A DNA stretch of 64,000 bases from Streptomyces sp. NBC_01255 (GTDB lineage: Bacteria; Actinomycetota; Actinomycetes; Streptomycetales; Streptomycetaceae): NCBI RefSeq assembly GCF_036226445.1, contig NZ_CP108474.1, positions 3,162,001 to 3,226,000 on the forward strand. The letters run 5' to 3'. Below the pieces are notes generated by a model. That model ran no database searches and had not been told where the DNA came from. It worked only from the letters and a program-made list of their open reading frames with translations. The position numbers and the translations under genes were made by a program. This document shows, one piece after another, positions 26,101 to 33,276 of the stretch (its first letter is position 1; every line of letters starts with the position of its first letter).

Positions 26101-27048
26101 TCAGTGACGGCGGGAGATCCGTCCGCCCCGGAGGTAGACGACGGTGCCGCCGATGATCAGCGCCGCACTGATGGCGGCCGCGCCCATGAGCGCGGGGTCG
26201 CTGCCGGTGTCGGGGAGTTCGGGCCCCGGCGGGGTCGTCGGGGTGCTCGGCTCGTCGGTCGGCGGGGTCCACGGCGGGGAAGTGGGCGGAGTGGTCGGCG
26301 GAGTGGTCGGCTCCTCACAACCGGGCTCCGGCTCCTCACCGGGCGCGGGCTCCTCGCACTCACCGGGCTCGTCCGGGTTGGTCGGAGGCGTCCACGGCGG
26401 CGAAGTGGGCGGAGTCGTCGGCGGAGTGGTCGGCTCCTCACAACCGGGCTCCGGCTCCTCACCGGGCGCGGGCTCCTCGCACTCACCGGGCTCGTCCGGG
26501 TTAGTCGGCGGGGGCGTGGTGTGCGGCGGAGTCGTCGGCGGCTCGGTGTGCGGAGGCTCGGTCGTCGGAGGCTCCGTGTGCGGAGGCTCGGTCGTCGGAG
26601 GCTCCGTGTGCGGAGGCTCGGTCGTCGGAGGCTCAGTGTGCGGAGGCTCGGTCTGCGGCGGTTCGGTGTGCGGAGGCTCGGTCTGCGGCGGTTCGGTGTG
26701 CGGCGGAGTCGTCGGGGGCTCCGTGTGCGGCGGAGTCGTCGGGGGCTCCGTGTGCGGCGGAGTCGTCGGGGGATGGGTCGGCTCGCCCGGCTCGTCGCCA
26801 TAGCCGCCGGGTTCCCCCGCCTGGGCGCAGAGGTCGCCGACGGCCGCCGCGGCGAAGCCGCCGAGCTCCATGCTCTTGCCGCAGACGTCCGCGGGCAGGG
26901 GGCCCTGGACCTGACCCCCCGTACCGGGACCGGGGGAATCGCCCGTACCGGCATGGGAGTTGGCGGCAAGGGCGAATCCGCCGGTCAGCGACAGGATGCC
27001 GGTCGCTGCCGCTGCGGTGAGTACTTTCCTGCTGATGATGGACCGCAT
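26101..27048 (-). CDS. Cell-wall-anchored (LPDTG) protein with a diverged chaplin domain and a Pro/Thr stalk
   Basis: A 315-residue precursor. Residues 1-29 form a signal peptide. Residues about 37-76 align with the chaplin domain: SPG, then VQGP, then Cys56-Gly and Cys74 exactly 18 residues apart, but the hydrophobic NVIGLLNP core is replaced by an Ala-rich run. A long stalk of PPHTEPP and TTPP repeats follows, including a 41-residue block with two cysteines present twice. The C-terminus is a sortase signal: LPDTG at about 278, a hydrophobic span and a basic tail. Long chaplins also combine chaplin domains with sorting signals, but carry two domains. Function is inferred as a wall-tethered coat component. 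Confidence 0.8.
   Translation of the reverse strand: MRSIISRKVLTAAAATGILSLTGGFALAANSHAGTGDSPGPGTGGQVQGPLPADVCGKSMELGGFAAAAVGDLCAQAGEPGGYGDEPGEPTHPPTTPPHTEPPTTPPHTEPPTTPPHTEPPQTEPPHTEPPQTEPPHTEPPTTEPPHTEPPTTEPPHTEPPTTEPPHTEPPTTPPHTTPPPTNPDEPGECEEPAPGEEPEPGCEEPTTPPTTPPTSPPWTPPTNPDEPGECEEPAPGEEPEPGCEEPTTPPTTPPTSPPWTPPTDEPSTPTTPPGPELPDTGSDPALMGAAAISAALIIGGTVVYLRGGRISRRH
26278..26523. repeat. 123-bp direct repeat in the stalk of the LPDTG protein
   Basis: Two copies (about 26278-26400 and 26401-26523) share long identical runs, for example around the sequence at 26311 and again at 26434. Each encodes an NPDEPGECEEP...GCEEPTTPP block with two cysteines. Confidence 0.75.
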
Positions 27049-27207
27049 ACCGCTCTTCCTCTGGAGAAAGGGAGAGACCGGCGAGGATCCCCCCTCGCTC
27101 CGACCGGCCAGTCCACGCCGACGTTCGCGTGGGATGGACCAGACAGTAGGGAGCGGGGCCCCACGTCAAGCGGGGGCCACACGGCGGCCGATCAGAAAAT
27201 CATTCGA

Positions 27208-27474
27208 TCAGCCGCCCAGCGGGAGACCGCCGAGCAGCGCGGAACCGCCCTTGCCGGCCTCGTTGAGCTGGCCCAGGGTGTCCGTGGCGGCCTTCACCGG
27301 GGAGCCGTCGGTGGTGCTGCTGAGCACGTCCGTCTTCAGTCCATTGGCGGCGATCGCCTCCAGGCCACCGTTCAGGCTGGTGGGGGTCAGCGCCTCCGTG
27401 GCCATGGCGGGCGCGGCGGCACCCAGCGCCGCGAGCGAACCGGCGACGATCGCGGCGACCTTGGTGGACTTCAT
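27208..27474 (-). CDS. Small secreted protein of unknown function
   Basis: An 88-residue precursor with a clear signal peptide (residues 1-25, AAIVAGSLAALGAAAPAMA). The mature peptide of about 63 residues has no cysteines, is rich in Gly, Leu, Thr and Ala, and ends GGSALLGGLPLGG. It is not a chaplin or rodlin. The ATG at 27474 has a GGAAGGA ribosome site. It sits in a run of minus-strand genes for secreted proteins next to chaplin genes, so a surface or aerial-growth role is plausible but unproven. Confidence 0.65.
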   Translation of the reverse strand: MKSTKVAAIVAGSLAALGAAAPAMATEALTPTSLNGGLEAIAANGLKTDVLSSTTDGSPVKAATDTLGQLNEAGKGGSALLGGLPLGG

Positions 27475-27644
27475 GGGGAGAATCCTTCCTCTGTACTTTC
27501 AAGTCACGTTCCACACAGGGTTCTTGGCCGAATCCCGCGTGTTCTTCTGCCTTCTGTAACGAGAGGTGCGCTCCCCGGAAACTCCGGGAGGAAGGATTTC
27601 TCGACACTGCACCCGATCGATGTCGACCGGTGCTATTTGTCGCG

Positions 27645-27692
27645 CGAAGGCCCGTACCGGTGCGGCGGACGCCGGGCCGGTACGGGCCTTCG
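27645..27692 (-). terminator. Terminator after the PAPDL-repeat gene
   Basis: A perfect 16-bp stem (27645-27660 with 27677-27692) with a 16-nt loop lies 6 bp past the stop codon. Confidence 0.7.
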
Positions 27693-27698
27693 CGGGGA

Positions 27699-28724
27699 CT
27701 ACCTGACGGGAAGCGGGGGCTTGACCGGCAGGTCGGGGACGTCGACAGGCGGCTTCACGGGCGCGTCGACCGGCAGCTCGGGCGGGTCGACGGGCAGCTC
27801 CGGCGGATCGACGGGCAGCTCGGGCGCGGTGACCGGGAGCGCCGGAAGGGCGGGCAGTCCGGCCAGGTCCGGTGCGGGCAGACCGCTGCCGAGCACGGTG
27901 GCGACGGCCAGATTGACCAGTGACGTCAGGGTCGCGGTCACCTGCGGTACGACTCCGGCGGCATCGCCCGAGGTGACGGCGGCGAGCAGGCCGGCGACGG
28001 CCTTCTCAACCGTGGCGAGGGCGTCGTCCACGATGTCCGCGGGCGCGGCGGCGGCCTTCGCACCGGCGGCGACGGGCAGGCCCACCGGCGGCTTCACGGG
28101 AAGGTCGGGCGCGGGGAGATCCGGGGCCGGAAGGTCCGGCGCGGGCAGGTCCGGGGCCGGGAGATCCGGCGCGGGCAGGTCCGGGGCCGGGAGATCCGGG
28201 GCTGGGAGGTCCGGGGCCGGGAGGTCCGGGGCCGGGAGGTCCGGGGCCGGGAGGTCCGGGGCCGGGAGGTCCGGGGCCGGGAGGTCCGGGGCCGGGAGGT
28301 CCGGGGCCGGGAGGTCCGGGGCCGGGAGGTCCGGGGCCGGGAGGTCCGGGGCCGGGAGGTCCGGGGCCGGGAGATCCGGCGCGGGGGTTTCCGGCAGGGG
28401 GGCCGGGGCCGTGTTCTTGGCCTGGTCGACGGCCGCCGCGATCTTCGTTTTGAGGGCGTCGGCGTCGGCCGCGGGCAGTTGGCCCGCGTCGGCCTTGAGG
28501 GCTGCCGTGACGAGTTCGGTCACGGGGGTCGTCACCGAGCCGAGCTCGCCGAGCGCCTCGGCCTGGGTCAGCAGGGCGGCGGCTTCGGGGAGGGGCGCGT
28601 GGGCGGCCCGGTCGGCCGCGGAGGACGGATGGTGTTCGCCGGCGACGGCGGGTCCCGCCGCGCCGAGGGTGATGGCGGCGGATATCGCCAGGGCAGTGAA
28701 TCGGCGTGTAGCCAGGGGACGCAT
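27699..28724 (-). CDS. Secreted protein with nineteen PAPDL pentapeptide repeats
   Basis: A 341-residue exported protein: signal peptide (residues 1-28), a helical domain of about 85 residues (EAAALLTQAEALGELGSV and DADALKTKIAAAVDQAKNT), then a central block of nineteen PAPDL repeats, a second helical segment (DIVDDALATVEKAVAGLLAAV and TATLTSLVNLAVATVLG) and a C-terminal ELPVDPP/LPVKPP repeat region. There are no cysteines and no sorting signal. The repetitive Pro-rich centre is likely an extended spacer. The ATG at 28724 has an AAAGGAA ribosome site. No known family is recognised. Confidence 0.75.
   Translation of the reverse strand: MRPLATRRFTALAISAAITLGAAGPAVAGEHHPSSAADRAAHAPLPEAAALLTQAEALGELGSVTTPVTELVTAALKADAGQLPAADADALKTKIAAAVDQAKNTAPAPLPETPAPDLPAPDLPAPDLPAPDLPAPDLPAPDLPAPDLPAPDLPAPDLPAPDLPAPDLPAPDLPAPDLPAPDLPAPDLPAPDLPAPDLPAPDLPAPDLPVKPPVGLPVAAGAKAAAAPADIVDDALATVEKAVAGLLAAVTSGDAAGVVPQVTATLTSLVNLAVATVLGSGLPAPDLAGLPALPALPVTAPELPVDPPELPVDPPELPVDAPVKPPVDVPDLPVKPPLPVR
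28102..28386. repeat. 15-bp minisatellite, 19 units (PAPDL coding)
   Basis: Nineteen in-frame 15-bp units. The middle ones (about 28207-28371) are perfect copies of aggtccggggccggg, while the outer units carry substitutions. Unit identity in the centre implies recent expansion, so copy number probably varies between strains. Confidence 0.9.
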
Positions 28725-28933
28725 ATGTGTTCCTTTTCCTTATGCGTCGGACAACTTCTCTCCCACCGTGCCTGCGGGTATAGCCCTCCGCAACCGGGGA
28801 ACTACTGAGCGCCACGTCTCCGTTCGAGTGAATCCACCCTCCCGGCCTGCCCCTCGAAGGGGCGTACGCCGTTGCACCGACCGGCGCACGACGGTGCGGC
28901 CGAACGAGTAGCCCACCAGTCCCCGCAAGGGAA

Positions 28934-28975
28934 AAGCCGGTGCGCCCACCCCGATCGGGGTGGGCGCACCGGCTT
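28934..28975 (-). terminator. Terminator after the second chaplin gene (perfect palindrome)
   Basis: A perfect 42-bp palindrome (28934-28975) with no unpaired centre in sequence lies 27 bp past the chaplin stop and is flanked by A and T residues. Confidence 0.7.
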
Positions 28976-29001
28976 CGGAAGGACCGATCCGCTGTGCGAG
29001 A

Positions 29002-29241
29002 TCAGACGTTGGCGCAGAAGTTGCCGAAGGTCGGGTTCAGCGCGCCGATGACGCTGACGGTGTTGCCACAGAGGTTGACCGGGATGTGGACCGGGACCTG
29101 GACGACGTTGCCGGAGCCGACACCCGGGGACTTCACGGCCGCACCCTCGGCGATGGAGTCGGCGGCGGCGACACCGGCGGCACCGGCGACCGCGGCGGCG
29201 GCACCGACGGTCAGGACAACGGCCTTGGCGATACGGGACAT
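29002..29241 (-). CDS. Short chaplin
   Basis: A 79-residue precursor with a signal peptide of about 28 residues (MSRIAKAVVLTVGAAAAVAG) and one chaplin domain: SPGVGSGNVVQVPVHIPVNLCG with the paired Cys in FGNFC near the C-terminus. It ends directly after the domain (CANV), like ChpE-H-type proteins. The ATG at 29241 has GAGGAG upstream. The BldN-type pattern of the 24901 chaplin and the rodlins is not evident in its upstream region, so it may use another promoter. Confidence 0.95.
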   Translation of the reverse strand: MSRIAKAVVLTVGAAAAVAGAAGVAAADSIAEGAAVKSPGVGSGNVVQVPVHIPVNLCGNTVSVIGALNPTFGNFCANV

Positions 29242-29623
29242 GGGGAAGTGCTCCTCGATCGAATTCATCCAACTCGGACTGCGCGGACTGTTCGGCCCGG
29301 CTCTCTCAACAACGCATCGGCCTTTCATCGGTTGCTCTCCCGAACGGGTGACGTTCAACCGATCTTTGGGCCATAAGAGGGCCATTGGAGGGACTGGGCG
29401 TGGAACAGCGCAACACGCTCAACGAGGAACCTGCCGCGCAGATACGGGAGTTAGCGTTTCCGAGCATCTAATGCTTACTATCGCCCCGCGTCGGGGTTAT
29501 AACGTTCCCGAACGTTGCTTCCGGGCCGACCGCGCGTTCACCCATTTCGTGCGGACGACACCTCCCCCTCTCCCGGCCTTCTCGGGTCTTCCCTTCCTCC
29601 CCTCATCAAAGCGGAGAACCTGT
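29242..29623. other. Divergent intergenic region, chaplin / exopolysaccharide operon
   Basis: 382 bp without a gene. It is noticeably AT-richer near 29460-29500. It holds the self-complementary hexamer AACGTT twice at 29501-29506 and 29511-29516, ten bases apart and so on the same helix face, and a CCCCG-CGT-CGGGG dyad at 29484-29496. These may be sites for a developmental regulator controlling the secreted protein and exopolysaccharide genes. No promoter could be assigned with confidence. Confidence 0.4.
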
Positions 29624-30682
29624 ATGCGGAATTCAGCGTTTCCTGCTGTGCGTCGCAGTGTGGTGTGCGCCCTGTCGTGTGCGGTGCTGTCCGCCGCGCT
29701 GCCGGTCGCCTCCGCCGCCGCGCCCCGGCCCGGTGAGGCCGCCCGCGTCCCCTTCGCCCCGCGCTACGAGGCCGAACAACACGGCGGGATCGTGCGGGCC
29801 GCCAACACCTCGGCGAAGGGCGCGAAGGGCACCGAGTCGGTCAACGACGACGCCTCGATCGCGTACGTCGACGTCGACAGCGACCCCAACACGTACAACT
29901 CCAGCCGTGCCGAGCTCCCGGTGCCCTCGGGCGCCCGGGTGAGCTGGGCCCGTCTGTACTGGGGCGGGAACCTGCGGGTGGGCGAGCAGAAGCCGCCCGC
30001 GGACAACGGGCGCGTCCTGATCGCCGAGCCCGGCGGCCAGTACAAGGCGCTGCTCGCCGACACCCTGATCGGCCACCGCACCGCCGGCGGCGCCGACGCC
30101 TTCCAGGCCTCCGCCGACGTCACCGAGCTGGTCCGCTCGGCCCGCTCGGGGCAGTGGACCGTCGCCCAGGTCAATGTCGCCATGGGGCGTTCGAAGGTCG
30201 GCGGCTGGGGTGGCTGGACGCTCGTCGCCGCGTACGAGAAGGCCTCGGAACCACTGCGCCGACTGGCCGTCTGGGACGGTTTCGAAACGGTCGGTCCGGG
30301 GGACGGTGAGCTGCGTGTCCCGGTCGGTGGAAAGCGTTATCCGAAGGGCGTGGGCGGACGTCTCGGCGTGATCGCCTATGACGGCGACCGCGGTACTTCC
30401 GGTGATTACCTGGCGGTCGAAACGAGCCCGTCCCGGAGCGTCCGAATGGCCGATTCCGCTAATTCTTCCGACGACGTCATGAACTCCAGCATCACCGAAT
30501 TCGGCACCGGTCGGACGGTCCGTTATCCCGATGGTACGAACACTCTGGGGTACGACTCCGACGTCTTCGACCTGCGGGGGGCGCTGCGCGAGGGGGGCGA
30601 TCGTGTCCATGTCCGGTTCGGCAGCCGGAAGGACACCGTCTGGCTCGGTGCGCTCTTCCTCCAGGCCGACGTCCGGCGCTGA
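29624..30682 (+). CDS. Secreted protein, DUF3344-like
   Basis: A 352-residue exported protein with a 32-residue signal peptide (VRRSVVCALSCAVLSAALPVASA). The mature part is beta-rich, with ARLYWGGNLRVGE, VNVAMGRSKVGGWGGWTLVAAYEK and an ending NTLGYDSDVFDLRGAL...VWLGALFLQADV. This resembles secreted DUF3344-type proteins, a recollection held with modest certainty. No catalytic residues are evident. The ATG at 29624 follows CGGAGAA. The stop lies one base before the first glycosyltransferase start, so it is probably the leading gene of the exopolysaccharide operon. Confidence 0.7.
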   Translation: MRNSAFPAVRRSVVCALSCAVLSAALPVASAAAPRPGEAARVPFAPRYEAEQHGGIVRAANTSAKGAKGTESVNDDASIAYVDVDSDPNTYNSSRAELPVPSGARVSWARLYWGGNLRVGEQKPPADNGRVLIAEPGGQYKALLADTLIGHRTAGGADAFQASADVTELVRSARSGQWTVAQVNVAMGRSKVGGWGGWTLVAAYEKASEPLRRLAVWDGFETVGPGDGELRVPVGGKRYPKGVGGRLGVIAYDGDRGTSGDYLAVETSPSRSVRMADSANSSDDVMNSSITEFGTGRTVRYPDGTNTLGYDSDVFDLRGALREGGDRVHVRFGSRKDTVWLGALFLQADVRR

Positions 30683-30683
30683 C

Positions 30684-31829
30684 GTGCGGCCTCCACGAGC
30701 GCCGGAAGCGCCGGACCCCGCGTCCGTCACCGTCCTGCACACGGTCCAGCCCGGTGACGGCGGGGTCGCCCGTGTCGTCGTCGACCTCGTCCGCGCCCAG
30801 CGCGCCGCCGGCCTGCGGGTCGCGGTCGCCTGTCCCCCGGGCACCTCCCTCTCCGCAGCCGTCCGCGCCGAGGGCGCCGAGACCCACGACTGGCGGGCCG
30901 GCCGGGACCCCGGTCCCCGACTGGTCCGCGAGACGAGGGAGCTGGCACGGGTGATCCGTACCGTCAGGCCCGGTCTCGTCCACGCGCACAGCGCCAAGGC
31001 GGGGCTGTGCACCCGACTCGCCCTGCGCGGACGGGTTCCGACGGTGTATCAGCCGCACGCCTGGTCCTTCGAGGCGGTCACCGGGACGACCGCGTCGCTC
31101 GCCCGCCGCTGGGAGCGGTTCGGCGCCCGCTGGACGGACCGGATCCTCTGCGTCAGCGAGGCCGAGCGCCGTACCGGCGAGGCCGCCGGGGTCGTGGCGG
31201 ACTGGTCCGTCGTCCACAACGGTGTGGACGTGGCCCGGTTCGCGACCGACGGCCCGCCCGGCAACCCCGTACCCACCGTCGTCTGCGTGGGCCGGCTCTG
31301 CCGCCAGAAGGGGCAGGACGTGCTGCTCGCCGCCTGGCCCGCCGTCCTCGCGGAGGTGCCCACGGCCCGTCTCGTGCTGGTCGGCGACGGCCCGGACGGC
31401 GAACGGCTGCGGGCGGCGGCGGGCCCCTCGGTCCGCTTCACCGGCGCCGTCGACGACACCGTCCCCTGGTACCGGGCCGCCGACGTGGTCGTCCTGCCGT
31501 CCCGCTGGGAGGGCATGGCGCTCGCGCCCCTGGAGGCCATGGCGAGCGGCCGGCCGGTCGTCGTCAGCGATGTCGACGGGGCGCGCGAGAGCCTGCCGCC
31601 CACCCATGAACCCCTGTGCCTGGTCCCGCCCGAGGACCCGGCCGCGCTCGCCGCCGCTCTCGGCCGCCTCCTCGGCAGGCCGGAGCTGCGGCACCGTCTG
31701 GGCCGCGAGGCCCACGAGCACGTACTCAGCAGTTTCGATGTCCGGCGCACCGGCGCGGCCGTCGCGGACGTCTACCGCGAACTGGCCGGCGTGCGGGGGG
31801 CCGAACACAGAGAGCCGATTGCGCAGTGA
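30684..31829 (+). CDS. Glycosyltransferase family 4
   Basis: A 381-residue GT-B enzyme that transfers a sugar from a nucleotide donor to a growing lipid-linked glycan at the cytosolic membrane face. The N-terminal domain has TVQPGDGGVARVVVDL and VHAHSAKAGL. The C-terminal donor site has VGRLCRQKGQDVLL, LVLVGDGPDGERL and the GT4 EX7E-type motif in SRWEGMALAPLEAMASG. The GTG at 30684 has no ribosome site of its own and is probably translated by coupling. It overlaps the next gene (GTGA). Confidence 0.88.
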   Translation: MRPPRAPEAPDPASVTVLHTVQPGDGGVARVVVDLVRAQRAAGLRVAVACPPGTSLSAAVRAEGAETHDWRAGRDPGPRLVRETRELARVIRTVRPGLVHAHSAKAGLCTRLALRGRVPTVYQPHAWSFEAVTGTTASLARRWERFGARWTDRILCVSEAERRTGEAAGVVADWSVVHNGVDVARFATDGPPGNPVPTVVCVGRLCRQKGQDVLLAAWPAVLAEVPTARLVLVGDGPDGERLRAAAGPSVRFTGAVDDTVPWYRAADVVVLPSRWEGMALAPLEAMASGRPVVVSDVDGARESLPPTHEPLCLVPPEDPAALAAALGRLLGRPELRHRLGREAHEHVLSSFDVRRTGAAVADVYRELAGVRGAEHREPIAQ

Positions 31830-33274
31830 CCACGGAAAGTACCAGCGTTCCTCCCTCGCCGGGCCCCTGGCCCACGGCGGGCCAGGCCTTCGGCCTCGCC
31901 TCCCTCGCGCCGCGCCGCGCCACGACGGACCGGCTCGCGCTGCCGCGCCGCCCCGCCCGGCGGCGGTCCGGCGCCTGGCCGCTCGCGGCGGTCGACTGCC
32001 TCGCCGTCCTGGCCGCCGCCTCGCTCCTGAGCGCGGCGCACCACGACGCCCGGCTGCTGCTGCCGATCACGGCGCTCGTCCTCGTCCTCGACGGGCACGG
32101 GGGGCTCTACCGGCCGGCCGCGCACACCCGGCTGCTCGACGAGCTGCCCGCGCTCGCCTCCCGCGCCGGGGTCGCCTGGTGTCTGGCGGCGGCCGCCGTC
32201 GCCGCGTACTCGCCCGCCCTGGCGTTCGGGCCGCTGCGGCTCTGCGCCGCGTACGGCACGCACGTCGCCGTCGTGTGCCTGGTGCGCGCGCTGCTGCTTG
32301 CCCGCAGGCGGCGGGTGGCGCGGGAGCGTCCCCGCTCGGCGCTGGTCATCGGCGGGACGGGGGCCGCGCGCCGGTTCGCCGCGGCGGCCGCCCAGCACCC
32401 GGAGTACGGGGTGCGGCCGGTCGGGATCGTCGGCGTGCCGGAGCAGGGCGGAGCCGCCCGGGCGGTCGGGGAGGCCGGACTTCCGGTCCTCACCACGACC
32501 GAGGAGATCCACCGGGCCGTCATCCAGAACAGCGTGTGCGACGCGGTGTTCCTCGACGACGACCCGGGTCTCGTCAACCTCTTCCAGCACTACGGCTGCA
32601 CCACCTGGCGGGTGGGCGGCCAGCGGCAGGCCGGGCCGATGGGGGAGCACGTCTGGGGGTACGCCTGGCGCCGGATCGTCCCGCTGGGCGAGCGCCGCGG
32701 GCTGACCGCCAAGCGCGCGCTCGACATCGCGCTCGCCGCGCCCGCGCTCGCGCTCGCGCTGCCGGTGCTGCTGCTGTGCGCACTCGCCGTGCGCGTCTCG
32801 GACGGGCCGGGCGTCCTCTTCCGGCAGGAGCGGGTGGGCCAGCACGGCCGCCACTTCACGCTCCTCAAGTTCCGTACGCTGCGGCCGACCGACGACACCG
32901 AGTCGGCGACCCGCTGGAACGTGGCGGGCGACCGGCGGATGAGCGCGGCCGGCGGTTTCCTGCGCAAGAGCTCGCTGGACGAGCTGCCGCAGCTGTGGAA
33001 CATCCTGCGCGGGGACATGAGCCTGGTCGGGCCCCGGCCCGAACGCCCGTACTTCGTCGCCCAGTTCAGCAAGCTCCACACCGGTTACGCGGCCCGGCAC
33101 CGGATGCCGGTGGGGCTGACGGGGCTTGCGCAGGTGCACGGGCTGCGCGGCGACACCTCGATCGAGGACCGCTGCCGTTTCGACAACCACTACATCGACC
33201 ACTGGTCGCTCTGGCAGGACGTCTGCATCCTGCTGCGTACGGCGGCCGGGCTCGTCCGACCCACAGGGAGCTGA
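31826..33274 (+). CDS. Polyprenyl glycosylphosphotransferase (initiating sugar transferase, WbaP/WcaJ type)
   Basis: A 482-residue membrane enzyme that starts exopolysaccharide synthesis by moving a sugar-1-phosphate onto undecaprenyl phosphate. The N-terminal half has four hydrophobic segments and a CoA-binding-like domain (SALVIGGTGAARRFAAAA). The catalytic half starts near residue 290 with KRALDIALAAPALAL, followed by LFRQERVGQHGRHFTLLKFRT, SLDELPQLWNILRGDMSLVGPRP and GLTGLAQVHG, all signature motifs of the bacterial sugar transferase family. The sugar cannot be told from sequence. Confidence 0.92.
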   Translation: MTTESTSVPPSPGPWPTAGQAFGLASLAPRRATTDRLALPRRPARRRSGAWPLAAVDCLAVLAAASLLSAAHHDARLLLPITALVLVLDGHGGLYRPAAHTRLLDELPALASRAGVAWCLAAAAVAAYSPALAFGPLRLCAAYGTHVAVVCLVRALLLARRRRVARERPRSALVIGGTGAARRFAAAAAQHPEYGVRPVGIVGVPEQGGAARAVGEAGLPVLTTTEEIHRAVIQNSVCDAVFLDDDPGLVNLFQHYGCTTWRVGGQRQAGPMGEHVWGYAWRRIVPLGERRGLTAKRALDIALAAPALALALPVLLLCALAVRVSDGPGVLFRQERVGQHGRHFTLLKFRTLRPTDDTESATRWNVAGDRRMSAAGGFLRKSSLDELPQLWNILRGDMSLVGPRPERPYFVAQFSKLHTGYAARHRMPVGLTGLAQVHGLRGDTSIEDRCRFDNHYIDHWSLWQDVCILLRTAAGLVRPTGS

Positions 33275-33276
33275 GG

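Noticed and set aside
26144..26803. A plus-strand Gly/Ser/Val-rich open frame opposite the LPDTG gene
   Set aside because: It is the antisense of the Pro/Thr repeat stalk. Repeats leave several frames open, and the minus strand has the signal peptide and sorting signal.
28102..28386. Possible CRISPR array
   Set aside because: The 15-bp units are directly adjacent with no variable spacers, in frame with a signal-peptide protein.
28740..28949. A 69-codon minus-strand frame between the PAPDL gene and the second chaplin
   Set aside because: Poor codon pattern and no ribosome site. It runs through the 42-bp palindromic terminator.
29355..29382. BldN-like promoter for the chaplin at 29002
   Set aside because: GGTTGA and TGTTGA hexamers occur on the minus strand, but neither has a CGTAAC-like box 16-17 bp upstream.
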